From: Natronomonas halophila
GTDB lineage: Archaea; Halobacteriota; Halobacteria; Halobacteriales; Haloarculaceae
Direction of reading: 5' to 3'
Length of the DNA stretch: 64,000 nt
Assembly (NCBI RefSeq): GCF_013391085.1
Contig: NZ_CP058334.1
Location: forward strand, 2,170,001 to 2,234,000
Positions 53,140 through 62,673 of the stretch are shown here, piece by piece. Each line of letters starts with the position of its first letter. Position 1 is the stretch's first letter. Under the pieces are notes generated by a model. The model saw only the letters and a list, made by a program, of their open reading frames with translations. It searched no databases and had not been told where the DNA came from. Position numbers and translations under genes: made by a program.

Positions 53140-54435
53140 TTACGGCCACAGGCCGCGTGCGTCGTGGGCCTTCGAGAGCCGTTCGAGGGCGACGACGTAG
53201 GCGGCGTCCCGCCAGGTCGCCTCGGGGTGGCGCTCGTAGGCGTCCTCGATGGCGCTCCAGGCCTTCTCCATCTCGGCGTTCAGTTCGCTGTTGACCTTCT
53301 CCAGCGACCACGAGCGGCGGTTGATGTCCTGCAGCCATTCGAAGTAGGAGACGGTGACACCGCCGGCGTTGGCGAGGATGTCCGGGATGACGGGGACGCC
53401 GCGGTCGGCGAGAACCGTGTCGGCAGCGAAGGTCGTCGGGCCGTTGGCGCCCTCGACGATGAGGTCGGCGTTGATGTCGTCGACGTTGTCCTCGGTGATG
53501 ACGTTCCCGATGGCACAGGGCGCCAGCACGTCCACGTCGAGTTCGAGCAGTTCGTCGTTGGTGATGATTTCGCCGTCCTGCTTCGTGACGGCCTCGGGTT
53601 CCTCCTCGTGGGTCGGGATGGTCTCGATGTCGAGACCCTCGGGGTCGTAGACGGCGCCGTTGACGTCGCTGACGGCGACGACGTCGGCGCCCCAGTCGTC
53701 CAGCAGGCGGGCGGCGTTGGCGCCGACACTACCGAAGCCCTGGACGGCGACGGTCGTCTCGTCGAGGGGTTTGTCGTAGTAATCCAGCGCCTGCCGGGTG
53801 GCGATGGCGACGCTCCGTCCGGGGGCCTCGTCGCGGCCGTAACTCCCGCCGACGACGGGGGGTTTTCCGGTGACGACGCCGGGCTGGGTTTCGCCTTCCT
53901 GCATCGAGTAGGCGTCCATAATCCACGCCATCGTCTGGGCGTCGGTGCCCATGTCGGGCGCGGGTATGTCGGTGTTCGGGCCGATGACGTCCCGGAGTTC
54001 CTCGGTGAAGCGGCGGGTAAGCCGTTCCTTCTCGTCGGTCGAGAGGTCCTTGGGGTCGACGACGATGCCGCCTTTCGCGCCGCCGAAGGGGAGGTCCATG
54101 ACGGCGCATTTCCAGGTCATCCACATCGAGAGGCCGATGCTCTCCTCACGGGAGACGTCGGGGTGGTATCGGAGGCCGCCCTTGTGCGGGCCGCGGACGC
54201 TGTTGTGCTGGGCGCGATAGCCGGTGTAGGTCTCGACGGTGCCGTCGTCGCGCTCGATGGGGACCGTTACCTCGTGGACGGCGGAGGGGTCTTCGAGTCG
54301 TTCGACGACGTTCGGGTCGATATCGACGAACGCCGAGGCACGACGGAGTTGGCGGCGAGCGACCGCGAGCGCCGAGTCGGGTTCGGTCTGTGTCGGGTTC
54401 TCGACCGGATTGGGTGTGGACGTGTTGGATGACAT
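53140..54435 (-). CDS. gdh: Glutamate dehydrogenase (Glu/Leu/Phe/Val dehydrogenase)
   Basis: A 431-residue enzyme interconverting glutamate and 2-oxoglutarate plus ammonia. Catalytic and substrate motifs are [29 protein letters not shown] and [17 protein letters not shown]. The Rossmann nucleotide site is [15 protein letters not shown]. The cofactor cannot be assigned. The promoter is very AT-rich (54475-54520). It lies downstream of, but probably apart from, the lipoprotein gene at 54534-54932. Confidence 0.95.
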   Translation of the reverse strand: MSSNTSTPNPVENPTQTEPDSALAVARRQLRRASAFVDIDPNVVERLEDPSAVHEVTVPIERDDGTVETYTGYRAQHNSVRGPHKGGLRYHPDVSREESIGLSMWMTWKCAVMDLPFGGAKGGIVVDPKDLSTDEKERLTRRFTEELRDVIGPNTDIPAPDMGTDAQTMAWIMDAYSMQEGETQPGVVTGKPPVVGGSYGRDEAPGRSVAIATRQALDYYDKPLDETTVAVQGFGSVGANAARLLDDWGADVVAVSDVNGAVYDPEGLDIETIPTHEEEPEAVTKQDGEIITNDELLELDVDVLAPCAIGNVITEDNVDDINADLIVEGANGPTTFAADTVLADRGVPVIPDILANAGGVTVSYFEWLQDINRRSWSLEKVNSELNAEMEKAWSAIEDAYERHPEATWRDAAYVVALERLSKAHDARGLWP

Positions 54436-54533
54436 GGGGACTGATTCCTATGGGGAGAAACGTGCCGACCACTAAAGTATTAATTGTAAAAGGTGATTAA
54501 TTCACAACACAGGACATTATATGTCGTCCGGGT
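54436..54533 (-). promoter_or_regulatory. Promoter region of gdh
   Basis: AT-rich DNA between gdh and the upstream lipoprotein gene. AATTAATAC (54477-54485, reverse strand) is a candidate TATA box, implying a leader of about 20 nt. ATTAAT recurs 18 bp away (54479 and 54497), which may mark a regulator site. Confidence 0.45.
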
Positions 54534-54932
54534 TTACTCCTCGCGACACTCGGTGTCGACGGCCGGTTCGCCGCCGCTGATGGTGACGTCGGCGAACAGA
54601 CGGCGACACTCCGAAGGGTCCCACGGCTGGGATTGCGCGCCGTTGTCCGACTCGGCGTAGACCTCGATGTCCTCGCCGCGACGCATCCCCATGAGCCCGA
54701 CGTCGGTGGTTTCGCCCGCCGGCAGCGTGCTGTAGGCGGCCGCCACGTTCCCGTTTCCCGAGCGCGCTTCGACGCGCCAGTCCCGCGGCTGGTCGTCGGT
54801 GTTCTCGATGCGGGCCCGGAGTTCCCACTCGCCGTCCGGCGTCCCGCTTTCGTCGCCGTCGTCCCCGATACAGCCCGCCAGGAGGGCTGCCGACCCGGCG
54901 CCGGCGGCCGCGATGAATGCTCGTCTGTTCAC
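54534..54932 (-). CDS. Small Tat lipoprotein, function unknown
   Basis: A 132-residue exported protein. NRRAFIAAAGAGSAALLAGC is a Tat-type lipoprotein signal. A beta-rich domain follows (WELRARIENTDDQPRDWRVE). The GTG at 54932 begins this signal directly; an in-frame ATG at 54974 would add 14 non-signal residues. No family was recognised. Confidence 0.75.
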   Translation of the reverse strand: MNRRAFIAAAGAGSAALLAGCIGDDGDESGTPDGEWELRARIENTDDQPRDWRVEARSGNGNVAAAYSTLPAGETTDVGLMGMRRGEDIEVYAESDNGAQSQPWDPSECRRLFADVTISGGEPAVDTECREE

Positions 54933-55026
54933 TCCCTCTACTGGGGCCGCAGCGGACAAAAGCCTTCGTCGCACGTTGGCACGCCTTTCAGACGCTTTTT
55001 AGGGGTAGACCCGATACGAGTACCTA

Positions 55027-55578
55027 ATGACGCGAATCGTCGTGGTTGACAACCACGGGCAGTTCACCCATCTCGAACACCGCGCGCTGCGGGACCTCGG
55101 CATCGACACCGACCTCATCGACAACGACACCGCACCCGAAGATATCGACGCCGACGGCATCGTCATCTCGGGCGGCCCCGACATGGACCGCGTCGGCAAC
55201 TCCCGGGAGTATCTGGACCTCGACGTCCCGGTTTTCGGCATCTGTCTCGGCATGCAACTCATCGCCGACGAACTCGGCGGCCGGGTCGATTCGGGCGACT
55301 ACGGCGGCTACGCCGACGTCACCGTCGATATCGACGAGGACGGCGACCCGCTCGTCGGGTCGCTGGCTCCCGACACCCGCGTGTGGGCCAGCCACGCCGA
55401 CGAGGTCAAGCAGGTTCCCGAGGGCTTCACCCGCACCGCCCGAAGCGACATCTGCGGCGTCGAAGCCATGAGCGACACCGACCGCGACCTCTACGGCGTC
55501 CAGTGGCACCCCGAAGTCGCCCACACCGAGGAGGGCGACGAGGTCTTCGAGAACTTCATCGACATCTGCGAGAACTGA
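55027..55578 (+). CDS. guaAA: GMP synthase glutamine amidotransferase subunit
   Basis: A 183-residue class I amidotransferase, the separate GuaA-A subunit found in archaea. It hydrolyses glutamine to feed ammonia to the XMP-aminating subunit. Cys73 is the nucleophile (FGICLGMQLIADELGG); the His-Glu pair is QWHPEVAHTEEG. CTTTTTAGG (54995-55003) is centred 27-28 nt before the ATG. The synthetase subunit is not in the window. Confidence 0.95.
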   Translation: MTRIVVVDNHGQFTHLEHRALRDLGIDTDLIDNDTAPEDIDADGIVISGGPDMDRVGNSREYLDLDVPVFGICLGMQLIADELGGRVDSGDYGGYADVTVDIDEDGDPLVGSLAPDTRVWASHADEVKQVPEGFTRTARSDICGVEAMSDTDRDLYGVQWHPEVAHTEEGDEVFENFIDICEN

Positions 55579-55581
55579 GTC

Positions 55582-56877
55582 TCAGACGACGTCGGCCACC
55601 CGCTCGCAGTAGCGGTCGGCGAAGGTATCCGCTTCTTGCCCGTCGAACGCCGACTGCGCGTACCGAAAGCCGAGTTGCATCTCCCCGCCGACGGTCACCA
55701 CGCCGATGCTGACCGGCGTCGGCAGCCAGCAGGGCGGCGTACACCACAGCGATTCGGGACGCTCTCCGGAGAGCGCGGGCAACGGCTCCGGCAATCGGCC
55801 GAGGTTCGAAAGGACGGCGGTATCGAGCAATCGCTCACCGGGGCCGTCGAGGAGTTTCGGCAGGCGCTTTTTGACCGACAGCGGTACCGCTTCGGGAACG
55901 AGGTTCAGCCACTCCAGATAGCCGAGATACGGGCGCTCGGACTTGATTCGCTGCGTCTGGTCGGTAACCCGAGCGACCGCCTGCGCCGCACTCCGTCGGT
56001 CGGCGGCTTCGGTCGTGACGCTCTCGAAGAGGGTGTAGAGCCCCACACCCTCGTAGAACCACTCACGCGGGCGGAGGTTCACGGGCATCATGACGCTCAA
56101 TTTCTCGGCCGCGGTGCCGGCCTCGCGGTTCCAGCGGTCGAGAGTAAGATGCATCGCCACGAGCAGGTAGTCGTTGACCGAGGCGTCGTCACCGTCGAGG
56201 AGCGCGTCAACGACACGCTCGTCGAGTCGCCGATGGCGATACCGCCAGCCGACCACGGCGGGGTCCTCGGCGCCCGTCAGTCGCGACGGCGGGTCGAACA
56301 GATAGCCGAGACGGCCCGCAGTCTTCCCGAGCAATCGCGCCCGCCGACGGCGTGAATCGGGCCGAAACCCGTCCAGTACCTCTCCGGACTCCTCGAACCC
56401 AAACCGGCCCGTAGCCGGGTCCTCCCCTCGGTAGGCGGTACAGATAGCCTGCAAAATCCGGTAGGCGCCCATCCCGTCGACGGGAACGTGACTCGAACAG
56501 AACCACAGCAGGTCGCCCGATTCACCCCCGTTCCGGACCACGAGCAGGCGAAGCGGCGGTGCCGTCGAGAGGTCGATGCCGTCGCCGTAGAACCGCTGGC
56601 GAAGCGCATCGAGGTCGACGTCGCTCGCTTCGACTACCTCGATGGGGACCGGTGCCTCATCAGGTACCTCCCAGTCGTAGTCGGTCCCGCCCTTCCCGCC
56701 CCGCCGTTTGTGCGCCTTGGCGATAGGGTGGACGTCGTAGGCCTCACGGACGGCCGCCCGGAGTCGGTCGCGGTCGATGCGCTCGCGCGTCTCGATTTCG
56801 ACCTGAATGTTCCACGGCGTGTACATCCGCTCGACGTGGTAGACTGCCTCTTCGAGGCGGGTGAACGCCCGTTTCAC
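55582..56877 (-). CDS. HXXXD-motif acyltransferase/condensation-domain protein
   Basis: A 431-residue protein. FCSSHVPVDGMGAYR carries the HxxxD catalytic motif (His130, Asp134). The later segment SVMMPVNLRPREWF corresponds to the family's second conserved region. Relatives include polyketide-associated acyltransferases, wax ester synthases and NRPS condensation domains. No carrier protein or NRPS lies nearby, so it is probably a stand-alone transferase. GTG 56877 is used; the open frame upstream to 58707 is antisense to the disulfide reductase gene. Confidence 0.8.
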   Translation of the reverse strand: MKRAFTRLEEAVYHVERMYTPWNIQVEIETRERIDRDRLRAAVREAYDVHPIAKAHKRRGGKGGTDYDWEVPDEAPVPIEVVEASDVDLDALRQRFYGDGIDLSTAPPLRLLVVRNGGESGDLLWFCSSHVPVDGMGAYRILQAICTAYRGEDPATGRFGFEESGEVLDGFRPDSRRRRARLLGKTAGRLGYLFDPPSRLTGAEDPAVVGWRYRHRRLDERVVDALLDGDDASVNDYLLVAMHLTLDRWNREAGTAAEKLSVMMPVNLRPREWFYEGVGLYTLFESVTTEAADRRSAAQAVARVTDQTQRIKSERPYLGYLEWLNLVPEAVPLSVKKRLPKLLDGPGERLLDTAVLSNLGRLPEPLPALSGERPESLWCTPPCWLPTPVSIGVVTVGGEMQLGFRYAQSAFDGQEADTFADRYCERVADVV

Positions 56878-57036
56878 GGCTGGCCTCCCGTCGTGGGCCG
56901 CGTCGCCGTTGGCATACGATACCCGACGCACGCGTACCGGAAAAACGCACCCGCTGGCCGGCCATGGTTCGCCGGTCGTGTGCCCCACATACGGGACCGG
57001 AACCCCGTTTAATGCGCTGGAGGCCCTACTGGACAC

Positions 57037-58497
57037 ATGGACGAATACGACTTTCTGGTCATCGGTTCCGGGTCGGGCCTCGACGTCGCGAACGTCGCGG
57101 CCAATCAGGGACAGTCGGTCGCCGTCGTCGAGAAAGGGCCGCTCGGCGGCACCTGTCTCAATCGCGGGTGTATCCCCTCGAAGATGCTGCTGTACCACGC
57201 GGAGGTACTGGAGACCGTCGAGCGCGCCGAGGAGTTCGGCATCCACGCGGAAATCGAAGACGTCGATTTCGCGGATATCGTCCGCGAGGTCAACGAGGAC
57301 GTCTCGGGCGACGCCGAATCGATTCGGCGCGGCCTCGAATCCTCCGCCAGCCACGACCTCTACGACGGCGAGGCCCGATTCATCGACGACAAGACCGTCG
57401 AAATCGCCAGCGGCCCCGACGAGGGCGCCGAACTCCGCGCGGAGACGGTTCTCGTCGCGGCGGGGACCCGGCCGTCGATACCCGACATCGACGGCATCAA
57501 TTCGGTCGAGTACCTGACGAGCACCGAAGCCCTCCAACTGGAGGCGCCGCCCGAGCACCTCGTCATCGTCGGCGGCGGCTACATCGCCGCGGAACTCGGC
57601 CACTTCTTCGGCACGTTCGGTAGCGACGTCAGCATCATCGGCCGGCGCCCCCACCTGCTGCCGGAGGCCGACGAGGAGGTCGGCGAGGCCTTTACCGGTC
57701 GCTTCGCCGACCGCTTCGACGTCTACACGGGCTACGAGGCGGTCGCTGCCGAGGAAAGCGATGGCGAGGTAACCGTCGAGGCCCGGCCCTACCCCGAGTC
57801 GCCGACGGTCCGGACGGCGGGCGGCGAAGTCGCCGACCCCTCCGAATCCGACCGGGTCGAGATTACGGGTGACACGCTGCTGGTCGCGGCGGGCCGGCGG
57901 CCCAACACGGACACGCTGAACCTCGATGCGACGGACGTCGAGACCGACGACCGCGGATTCATCGAGACCGACGAGTACCTGCAAACCGACGCCGACGGCG
58001 TCTGGGCACTCGGCGACATAGTCGGTGAGTACCTGCTGAAACACAGCGCGAACCACGAGGCCAGCGCGGTGGCGGGCAACATCTTCGGCGACGAGATGGA
58101 AGCCGTCGATTACAGCGCGATGCCCTTCGCGGTTTTCGCCTCGCCGGAGGTCGCCGGCGTCGGGTCGCGCGAGCAGGAACTTCGGAAGTCGGACGTCGAC
58201 TATGCGACCGGAACCTACCCCTACGAGGATACCGCACGCGGGGACGCGATGCACGCCGACGGCTTCGTGAAGGTGCTCATCGACCTCGACGGCGAAATCC
58301 TCGGCTGTCACATCATCGGCCCCGAGGCGTCGAACCTCATCGAGGAGGTCGTCGTCTCGATGAAAGCCGGCTCCGGCACCGTCCGGGACATCCGGGAGTC
58401 TGTCCACATCCACCCGGCGCTGTCGGAGGTCGTCCAACGGGCCTTCTCGGGGCGGTTCAGCCGTCCGGACGACCACAGCCATCACCACCAGCACTAA
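57037..58497 (+). CDS. Flavin disulfide reductase, possible bis-gamma-glutamylcystine reductase
   Basis: A 486-residue member of the dihydrolipoamide/glutathione reductase family. The FAD site is VIGSGSGLDVANVAANQG. The redox disulfide is GGTCLNRGCIPSK (Cys40, Cys45), and the NAD(P) site is VIVGGGYIAAELG. The C-terminal His-Glu dyad is HIHPALSEVV, and the tail is histidine-rich. No lipoate or oxo-acid dehydrogenase genes are adjacent. The N-terminus resembles, from memory, the Halobacterium gamma-glutamylcysteine disulfide reductase, so that role is likely but unproven. GTTTAATG (57007-57014) gives a leaderless start. Confidence 0.85.
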   Translation: MDEYDFLVIGSGSGLDVANVAANQGQSVAVVEKGPLGGTCLNRGCIPSKMLLYHAEVLETVERAEEFGIHAEIEDVDFADIVREVNEDVSGDAESIRRGLESSASHDLYDGEARFIDDKTVEIASGPDEGAELRAETVLVAAGTRPSIPDIDGINSVEYLTSTEALQLEAPPEHLVIVGGGYIAAELGHFFGTFGSDVSIIGRRPHLLPEADEEVGEAFTGRFADRFDVYTGYEAVAAEESDGEVTVEARPYPESPTVRTAGGEVADPSESDRVEITGDTLLVAAGRRPNTDTLNLDATDVETDDRGFIETDEYLQTDADGVWALGDIVGEYLLKHSANHEASAVAGNIFGDEMEAVDYSAMPFAVFASPEVAGVGSREQELRKSDVDYATGTYPYEDTARGDAMHADGFVKVLIDLDGEILGCHIIGPEASNLIEEVVVSMKAGSGTVRDIRESVHIHPALSEVVQRAFSGRFSRPDDHSHHHQH

Positions 58498-58589
58498 CCG
58501 GTAATCCCTGCGCCGTCTTTCGGTGGTCTGTCCGGCCGGCGCACGAGCGAGGCGTCCTTTTGCCCGCTCCCCCGCTATGCTTGGCTGTA

Positions 58590-58939
58590 ATGACGAAAGC
58601 AGCAATCCTGATTCTGGCAGGGACGGACACGAGAACGCCGGTCGCATCTTCAACGCTCTGGAGGCCGCCAAGGAGTTCGTGGAGGCCGGCGACGAGGTCG
58701 AAATCATCTTCGACGGCGCCGCGACGCAGTGGGTCGAACTGCTCGAAGACCCCGACCACGACTACCACGAACTCTACTCGGCCGTCAAGGACGATATCGG
58801 CGTCTGTGACTTCTGTTCCGGCGCCTTCGAGGCCGAAGAGGCCGTCAACGACTCCGGCCTTGTCGTCCTCGACGAGTACGACGGCCACCCGAGCATGAAG
58901 TCGCTCGTCGACGACGGCTACGAAGTCATCACGTTCTAA
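58590..58939 (+). pseudogene. DsrE family protein with a frameshift near the N-terminus
   Basis: ATG 58590 opens MTKAAILILAGTD, a normal DsrE-like start. The frame then runs into unrelated Thr/Pro/Ser-rich sequence, while the family continuation (GHENAGRIFNALEAAKEF) is in another frame from about 58622. That frame runs to the end DDGYEVITF at 58939 and includes CDFCSGAF. The break is at GGGACGGACAC (58620-58630), where loss of one GGAC copy or of a single base restores the family sequence. It could be a recent mutation, a sequencing error or, less likely, programmed shifting. Confidence 0.75.
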
Positions 58940-58994
58940 CGGCGGCCGGTCGGCCCATCTCTTCCTTTTATATCCGGCCCGACAGCGCCGCCTC

Positions 58995-59816
58995 TTATAA
59001 CAGGTGCGCGCCGGCGAGATGGACGTCACACCGCTGGGCGTCGTAGCCGGCGTCAGTGAGGCCGCTGCCGAGGGCGAAGGCCGTCTCGCCGAGCATCGCC
59101 ATCGAGGCCTCGCCGCCCGCGTCGGCGACGTCCTGAATCGCCCGCCGGAGTTGCGGCGTCAGCAGGTCCGCCTCGCGGGCGAAGCGGCGAGAGGCGTGCA
59201 TGAAGGTATCCAGCATCGGTTCGGCGACCAGTTGGGAGAGCGCGTTCTTGCCGGCGGCGGTCAGTTCCTCGGTATCGCCGCCGATGACCTCCTCGGTGGA
59301 GAGTTCGCCGAAGGTGACGTACTCGATTTCGCGGCGGGCGGGTATCCCGTCCATCGTGCCGTACTGCGGTGCGCCGGGGTCGAGTCGGATGGGGAAGCAA
59401 CCACGGGCCTGCCCGACCACGTCGCCGAGGCCGGTGCCGGCCTGTACCTCCGCGCCGTGAGCGATGGTGACGAGTTCGTTCTCCGAGAGGCCGCGGTCGA
59501 AGGCGTCGTTGGCCGCCAGCGCCGTCCCCAAGGCGAGCGCGCCGGAGACGCCGAACCCGGAGCCTAAGGGCAGGTCGGTTTCGGCGACGACACGTGCGTT
59601 CGTCCGGAGCGCGGCCAACACCCGGTCGACCGCCTCGATGTCGATGTTCTCGCCGTTGAGTTCGAGACCCTCGCCCGGTTCGACCCGAACCGTCACTCCC
59701 TCAGAAAGCGCGATGCCGGCGCCTCGAGACCCCGCCTTCGTCGGGTCGTCGTCGGGGTGGGCGCTGAAAAAGCCCGTAATGTGGCCGGGAACGAACGCGC
59801 GTGCCGACTGCGTCAT
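58995..59816 (-). CDS. Pantoate kinase
   Basis: A 273-residue GHMP-fold kinase that phosphorylates pantoate in the archaeal CoA route. It starts TQSARAFVPGHITGFFSAH. The ATP loop is DLPLGSGFGVSGALALG, followed by GTGLGDVVGQARGC. CTTAAATC (59839-59846, reverse strand) is centred 26 nt from ATG 59816, supporting this over longer forms to 60017. Its pathway partner is the phosphopantothenate synthetase at 42711-43478. Confidence 0.93.
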   Translation of the reverse strand: MTQSARAFVPGHITGFFSAHPDDDPTKAGSRGAGIALSEGVTVRVEPGEGLELNGENIDIEAVDRVLAALRTNARVVAETDLPLGSGFGVSGALALGTALAANDAFDRGLSENELVTIAHGAEVQAGTGLGDVVGQARGCFPIRLDPGAPQYGTMDGIPARREIEYVTFGELSTEEVIGGDTEELTAAGKNALSQLVAEPMLDTFMHASRRFAREADLLTPQLRRAIQDVADAGGEASMAMLGETAFALGSGLTDAGYDAQRCDVHLAGAHLL

Positions 59817-59949
59817 GTCACGGCCTCGGAGGGCCGCCGATTTAAGCGTTGTTCGACGCTTTGGCGGGCGAGTCTGGTCGTCCACGTCGCCGTCCGGAAG
59901 ATAAACCGTTTTGATGCGGGTGGTGAAATACACGGGATAGTGACTAGCC

Positions 59950-61074
59950 GTGCCTGACGCAACCTCCGAGACGGATGCAAGCGGTGCGGTGCTCGTCCCC
60001 GTTGGCCAGTCGGTCACGCTGCGGCAGACGGTCGGCTACGCCGTCGACGCCGCGCTGGAGGCCGACGACCCGCGACTCCACTTCGTCGCACCCGTCGCTT
60101 GGCACGATATCGGCGACGTGGGCGCCGACGTCTACGACGAAACCGAGGACCTGCTGGAGCGGGTCGAAGTATGGGCCCGCGAGGACGCCGGCGACACCTC
60201 GATTACCGTCGAGACGGCGCTTATCGGGACGGACGAGTACCTGTTCAGTCCGGACGACTACGCCCGCGTCATCGCGGAGTACGCCGCCGACCACGGCATC
60301 TCGGAGGTCGTCGTTGACCCCGAGTTCAGCCCCGGCGGCAACGTCCCGCTGTTGCGGCCGATGGAGGTCGACCTCGTCAGACGCGGTCTCTCCGTTCAGG
60401 AGGCGTCGGTCGACCGGCAGACCCGCCGCGCGCGGTTGACCCGGGCCGGCGGCCTCCTGCAGTTCGGCCTGCTGTTCGGCGTCGCCTTCGCCTTCTATCA
60501 GTTGCTCGGGGGCTTCAAAATCGCCAGCGGCGACAGCTATTATTTCTACTACGAACTCGTCACCGGCGCCGTCTCCGCCGGCATCGTTGCGGGCGCGCTC
60601 CACCGCATCTCCCTTTCCAGCCGCCCCAACGTCCCGCGTATCTTCCGTCAGGGCCTCCGTCTCGTGCTCTACGTGCCGTATCTGCTCTACGAGATTATCG
60701 TGGCGAACATCGCCATCACCTACATCATCCTCCATCCGAAGATGCCAATCGAACCCCGAATGACCCGCGTTCGCGCGGCGGTCGGCGACAGCACCGCGCT
60801 GACGACGCTGGCCAACAGCATCACGTTGACGCCGGGGACGCTGACGGTCCAGTCGGAGGGCCAGGACCTCTACGTCCACGCACTCTTCGAGAGCGCCCGC
60901 GAGGGCCTTTTCGACGGCGCGCTCGAACGCGCGGTCCGGTTTGCCTTCTACGGCCGGTCGTCGGCCGCCATCGCCACGCCGCGGGAACGCGATGACTGCG
61001 AGATACTCCAGAACCCCGACGAGGAAGAGGAGACCGAAGCCGAAGCAAACGCCGCCGAGGAGGGCGGTAACTGA
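59950..61074 (+). CDS. mrpE: Mrp antiporter subunit E fused to an N-terminal Usp-like domain
   Basis: A 374-residue protein and the first gene of an Mrp operon. Residues about 10-155 form a Usp-like nucleotide-binding-type domain (GAVLVPVGQSVTLRQTVGYAV). Three to four helices and the MNHE core follow (VLYVPYLLYEIIVANIAITYIILHP quoted in part as LLYEIIVANIAITYI). A negatively charged tail ends it. Free-standing MrpE is about 160 residues, so the fusion doubles it. The start is GTG 59950. It is immediately followed by mrpF. Confidence 0.88.
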   Translation: MPDATSETDASGAVLVPVGQSVTLRQTVGYAVDAALEADDPRLHFVAPVAWHDIGDVGADVYDETEDLLERVEVWAREDAGDTSITVETALIGTDEYLFSPDDYARVIAEYAADHGISEVVVDPEFSPGGNVPLLRPMEVDLVRRGLSVQEASVDRQTRRARLTRAGGLLQFGLLFGVAFAFYQLLGGFKIASGDSYYFYYELVTGAVSAGIVAGALHRISLSSRPNVPRIFRQGLRLVLYVPYLLYEIIVANIAITYIILHPKMPIEPRMTRVRAAVGDSTALTTLANSITLTPGTLTVQSEGQDLYVHALFESAREGLFDGALERAVRFAFYGRSSAAIATPRERDDCEILQNPDEEEETEAEANAAEEGGN

Positions 61075-61344
61075 ATGCTTGAAACCGCCTTCCTCGCGAC
61101 GGCGGCGGCGCTCGTCGTTCTCGCCATCGTCGTCCTCTACCGTGCGGTGAAGGGCCCGACGATGCAGGACCGCGTCGTTGCGGTCAACGTCCTCGGGACG
61201 AACACCGTCGTCATTCTCGCGCTGCTCGCGGTGGCGATGGACACCGAGGCGTTCCTCGATATCGCGCTCGTCTATGCCCTGCTGAACTTCCTGATGGCAA
61301 TCGCCATCTCCAAGTTCACCGTCAAGCGAGGTGACGTGATATGA
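61075..61344 (+). CDS. mrpF: Mrp antiporter subunit F
   Basis: An 89-residue three-helix protein. YRAVKGPTMQDRVVAVNVLG is the MrpF signature. Its ATG follows the mrpE stop directly, and the 3' end overlaps mrpG by 4 nt. Confidence 0.93.
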   Translation: MLETAFLATAAALVVLAIVVLYRAVKGPTMQDRVVAVNVLGTNTVVILALLAVAMDTEAFLDIALVYALLNFLMAIAISKFTVKRGDVI

Positions 61345-61658
61345 ACGACATCCGGATGGGCATCATCGTCGCGATGCTCGCCGGCGGCGTCTTCTTCACG
61401 TTCGTCTCCGCCGTCGGCGTGATTCGACTCCCGGACGTCTACTCGCGGGCCCACACCGCATCCCAGACGGACACACTCGGGGCCGGCCTCGTCGTCGGCG
61501 CCGTCGTCCTCGCCTACGGCTTCGAGTCGGAGGTCATCAAGGCGGTCCTGCTGCTCGTGTTCATCTTCATCACGAACCCGACGGCGGCCCACGCCGTCGC
61601 TCGCGCCGCCTACGAGGAAGGCATCGAGCCGTGGACGGAGGGGGACGAGCGACGATGA
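61341..61658 (+). CDS. mrpG: Mrp antiporter subunit G
   Basis: A 105-residue three-helix protein with the MrpG signature FVSAVGVIRLPDVYSRAHTA and LLLVFIFITNPTAAHAVARA. It overlaps mrpF by 4 nt and the next gene by 4 nt. Confidence 0.93.
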   Translation: MNDIRMGIIVAMLAGGVFFTFVSAVGVIRLPDVYSRAHTASQTDTLGAGLVVGAVVLAYGFESEVIKAVLLLVFIFITNPTAAHAVARAAYEEGIEPWTEGDERR

Positions 61659-62212
61659 GTCTCGTCGGTCTCGCCCTCGCGGTGTTCGTCGTCGTGACCG
61701 GCGTCGCGACCGCCCTCCTTCGGAACACGCTGGCGGCCATCATCGTCTTCGCCGCCTACAGCCTCGGGATGGCGCTGTTCTACTCGCTTTTGCTCGCGCC
61801 GGACGTCGGTCTCACGGAGGCGGCCATCGGCGCGGGCGTGACGACCATCCTGTTGCTGTTGACCATCGCCAAGACCTCCCGTCCGGCCGAGGGGGTCGTC
61901 CTCGCGGACATCAACTGGCCCGCCGCCACGGTATCAGCCGGACTGGCGGCGGTGCTGCTCTACGTCGTCGGCGCCATCCCCGCCGACAACTTCCGCGGCG
62001 GGACCACGCCCGTCACCGGCGCGGCCGGCACGCCCGGCGAGTCGGTGACGGCGTACTATCTGGCGTCGTCCTACGTCGACACCGGCGTCCACAACACGGT
62101 GACGGCAGTGCTGGCCGCCTACCGTGGTTTCGACACCTTCGGCGAGGCCGTCGTCGTCTTCGCGGCCGGCGTCGCCGTTCTCGTCGTCCTACGCAAGGAG
62201 GTATTCGCATGA
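61655..62212 (+). CDS. DUF4040 (MrpA C-terminal/MbhD-like) antiporter subunit
   Basis: A 185-residue membrane protein. The N-terminal part ATALLRNTLAAIIVFAAYSL with DVGLTEAAIGAGVTTILLL is the DUF4040/MbhD domain. In bacteria it is the C-terminal part of MrpA; here it is a separate gene, with a C-terminal extension of two more helices. It overlaps mrpG and mrpB by 4 nt each. A membrane-arm subunit of the antiporter is expected. Confidence 0.87.
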   Translation: MSLVGLALAVFVVVTGVATALLRNTLAAIIVFAAYSLGMALFYSLLLAPDVGLTEAAIGAGVTTILLLLTIAKTSRPAEGVVLADINWPAATVSAGLAAVLLYVVGAIPADNFRGGTTPVTGAAGTPGESVTAYYLASSYVDTGVHNTVTAVLAAYRGFDTFGEAVVVFAAGVAVLVVLRKEVFA

Positions 62213-62673
62213 GCCAGCAGGACCCCGAAGCACCCTACACGGAAAGCGAGATAATCATGACCGCCGTCCGGGTGGTGACGCCCTTCATCCTCACCTACGG
62301 TCTGTTCATGATCTTCCACGGCGCGGACACGCCCGGCGGCGGCTTCCAGGGCGGCGCGCTGGTCGGCGTCGTCGTCCTCATGCTCGCGTTCGCCTTCGGC
62401 GCCGAACCGACCCGCGAGTGGGTCGGCAACGACGCCATCACCGGCCTCGCCGCGGGCGGCGTCCTCGTCTTCGTGGGCGTCGGCCTCGGCGCCCTGGCCT
62501 ACGGCGGCGCGTTCCTCGAATACGGCCGCTACGCGCCGATTCTCGGCAAGGACGCCACCAAGTACGGTATGGAGGCCATCGAAATCGGCGGCGTCGCCGC
62601 CATCGTCTCCGGCGTCATCATGGGGCTGTTCTTCCTGACGGCCGCCGGCTTCAATGGAGGTGAGGAGGCGTGA
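62209..62673 (+). CDS. mrpB: Mrp antiporter subunit B
   Basis: A 154-residue protein with four helices. VTPFILTYGLFMIFHGADTP and GGGFQGGALVG are the MrpB signature. It overlaps both neighbours by 4 nt, so the whole operon is translationally coupled. Confidence 0.93.
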   Translation: MSQQDPEAPYTESEIIMTAVRVVTPFILTYGLFMIFHGADTPGGGFQGGALVGVVVLMLAFAFGAEPTREWVGNDAITGLAAGGVLVFVGVGLGALAYGGAFLEYGRYAPILGKDATKYGMEAIEIGGVAAIVSGVIMGLFFLTAAGFNGGEEA

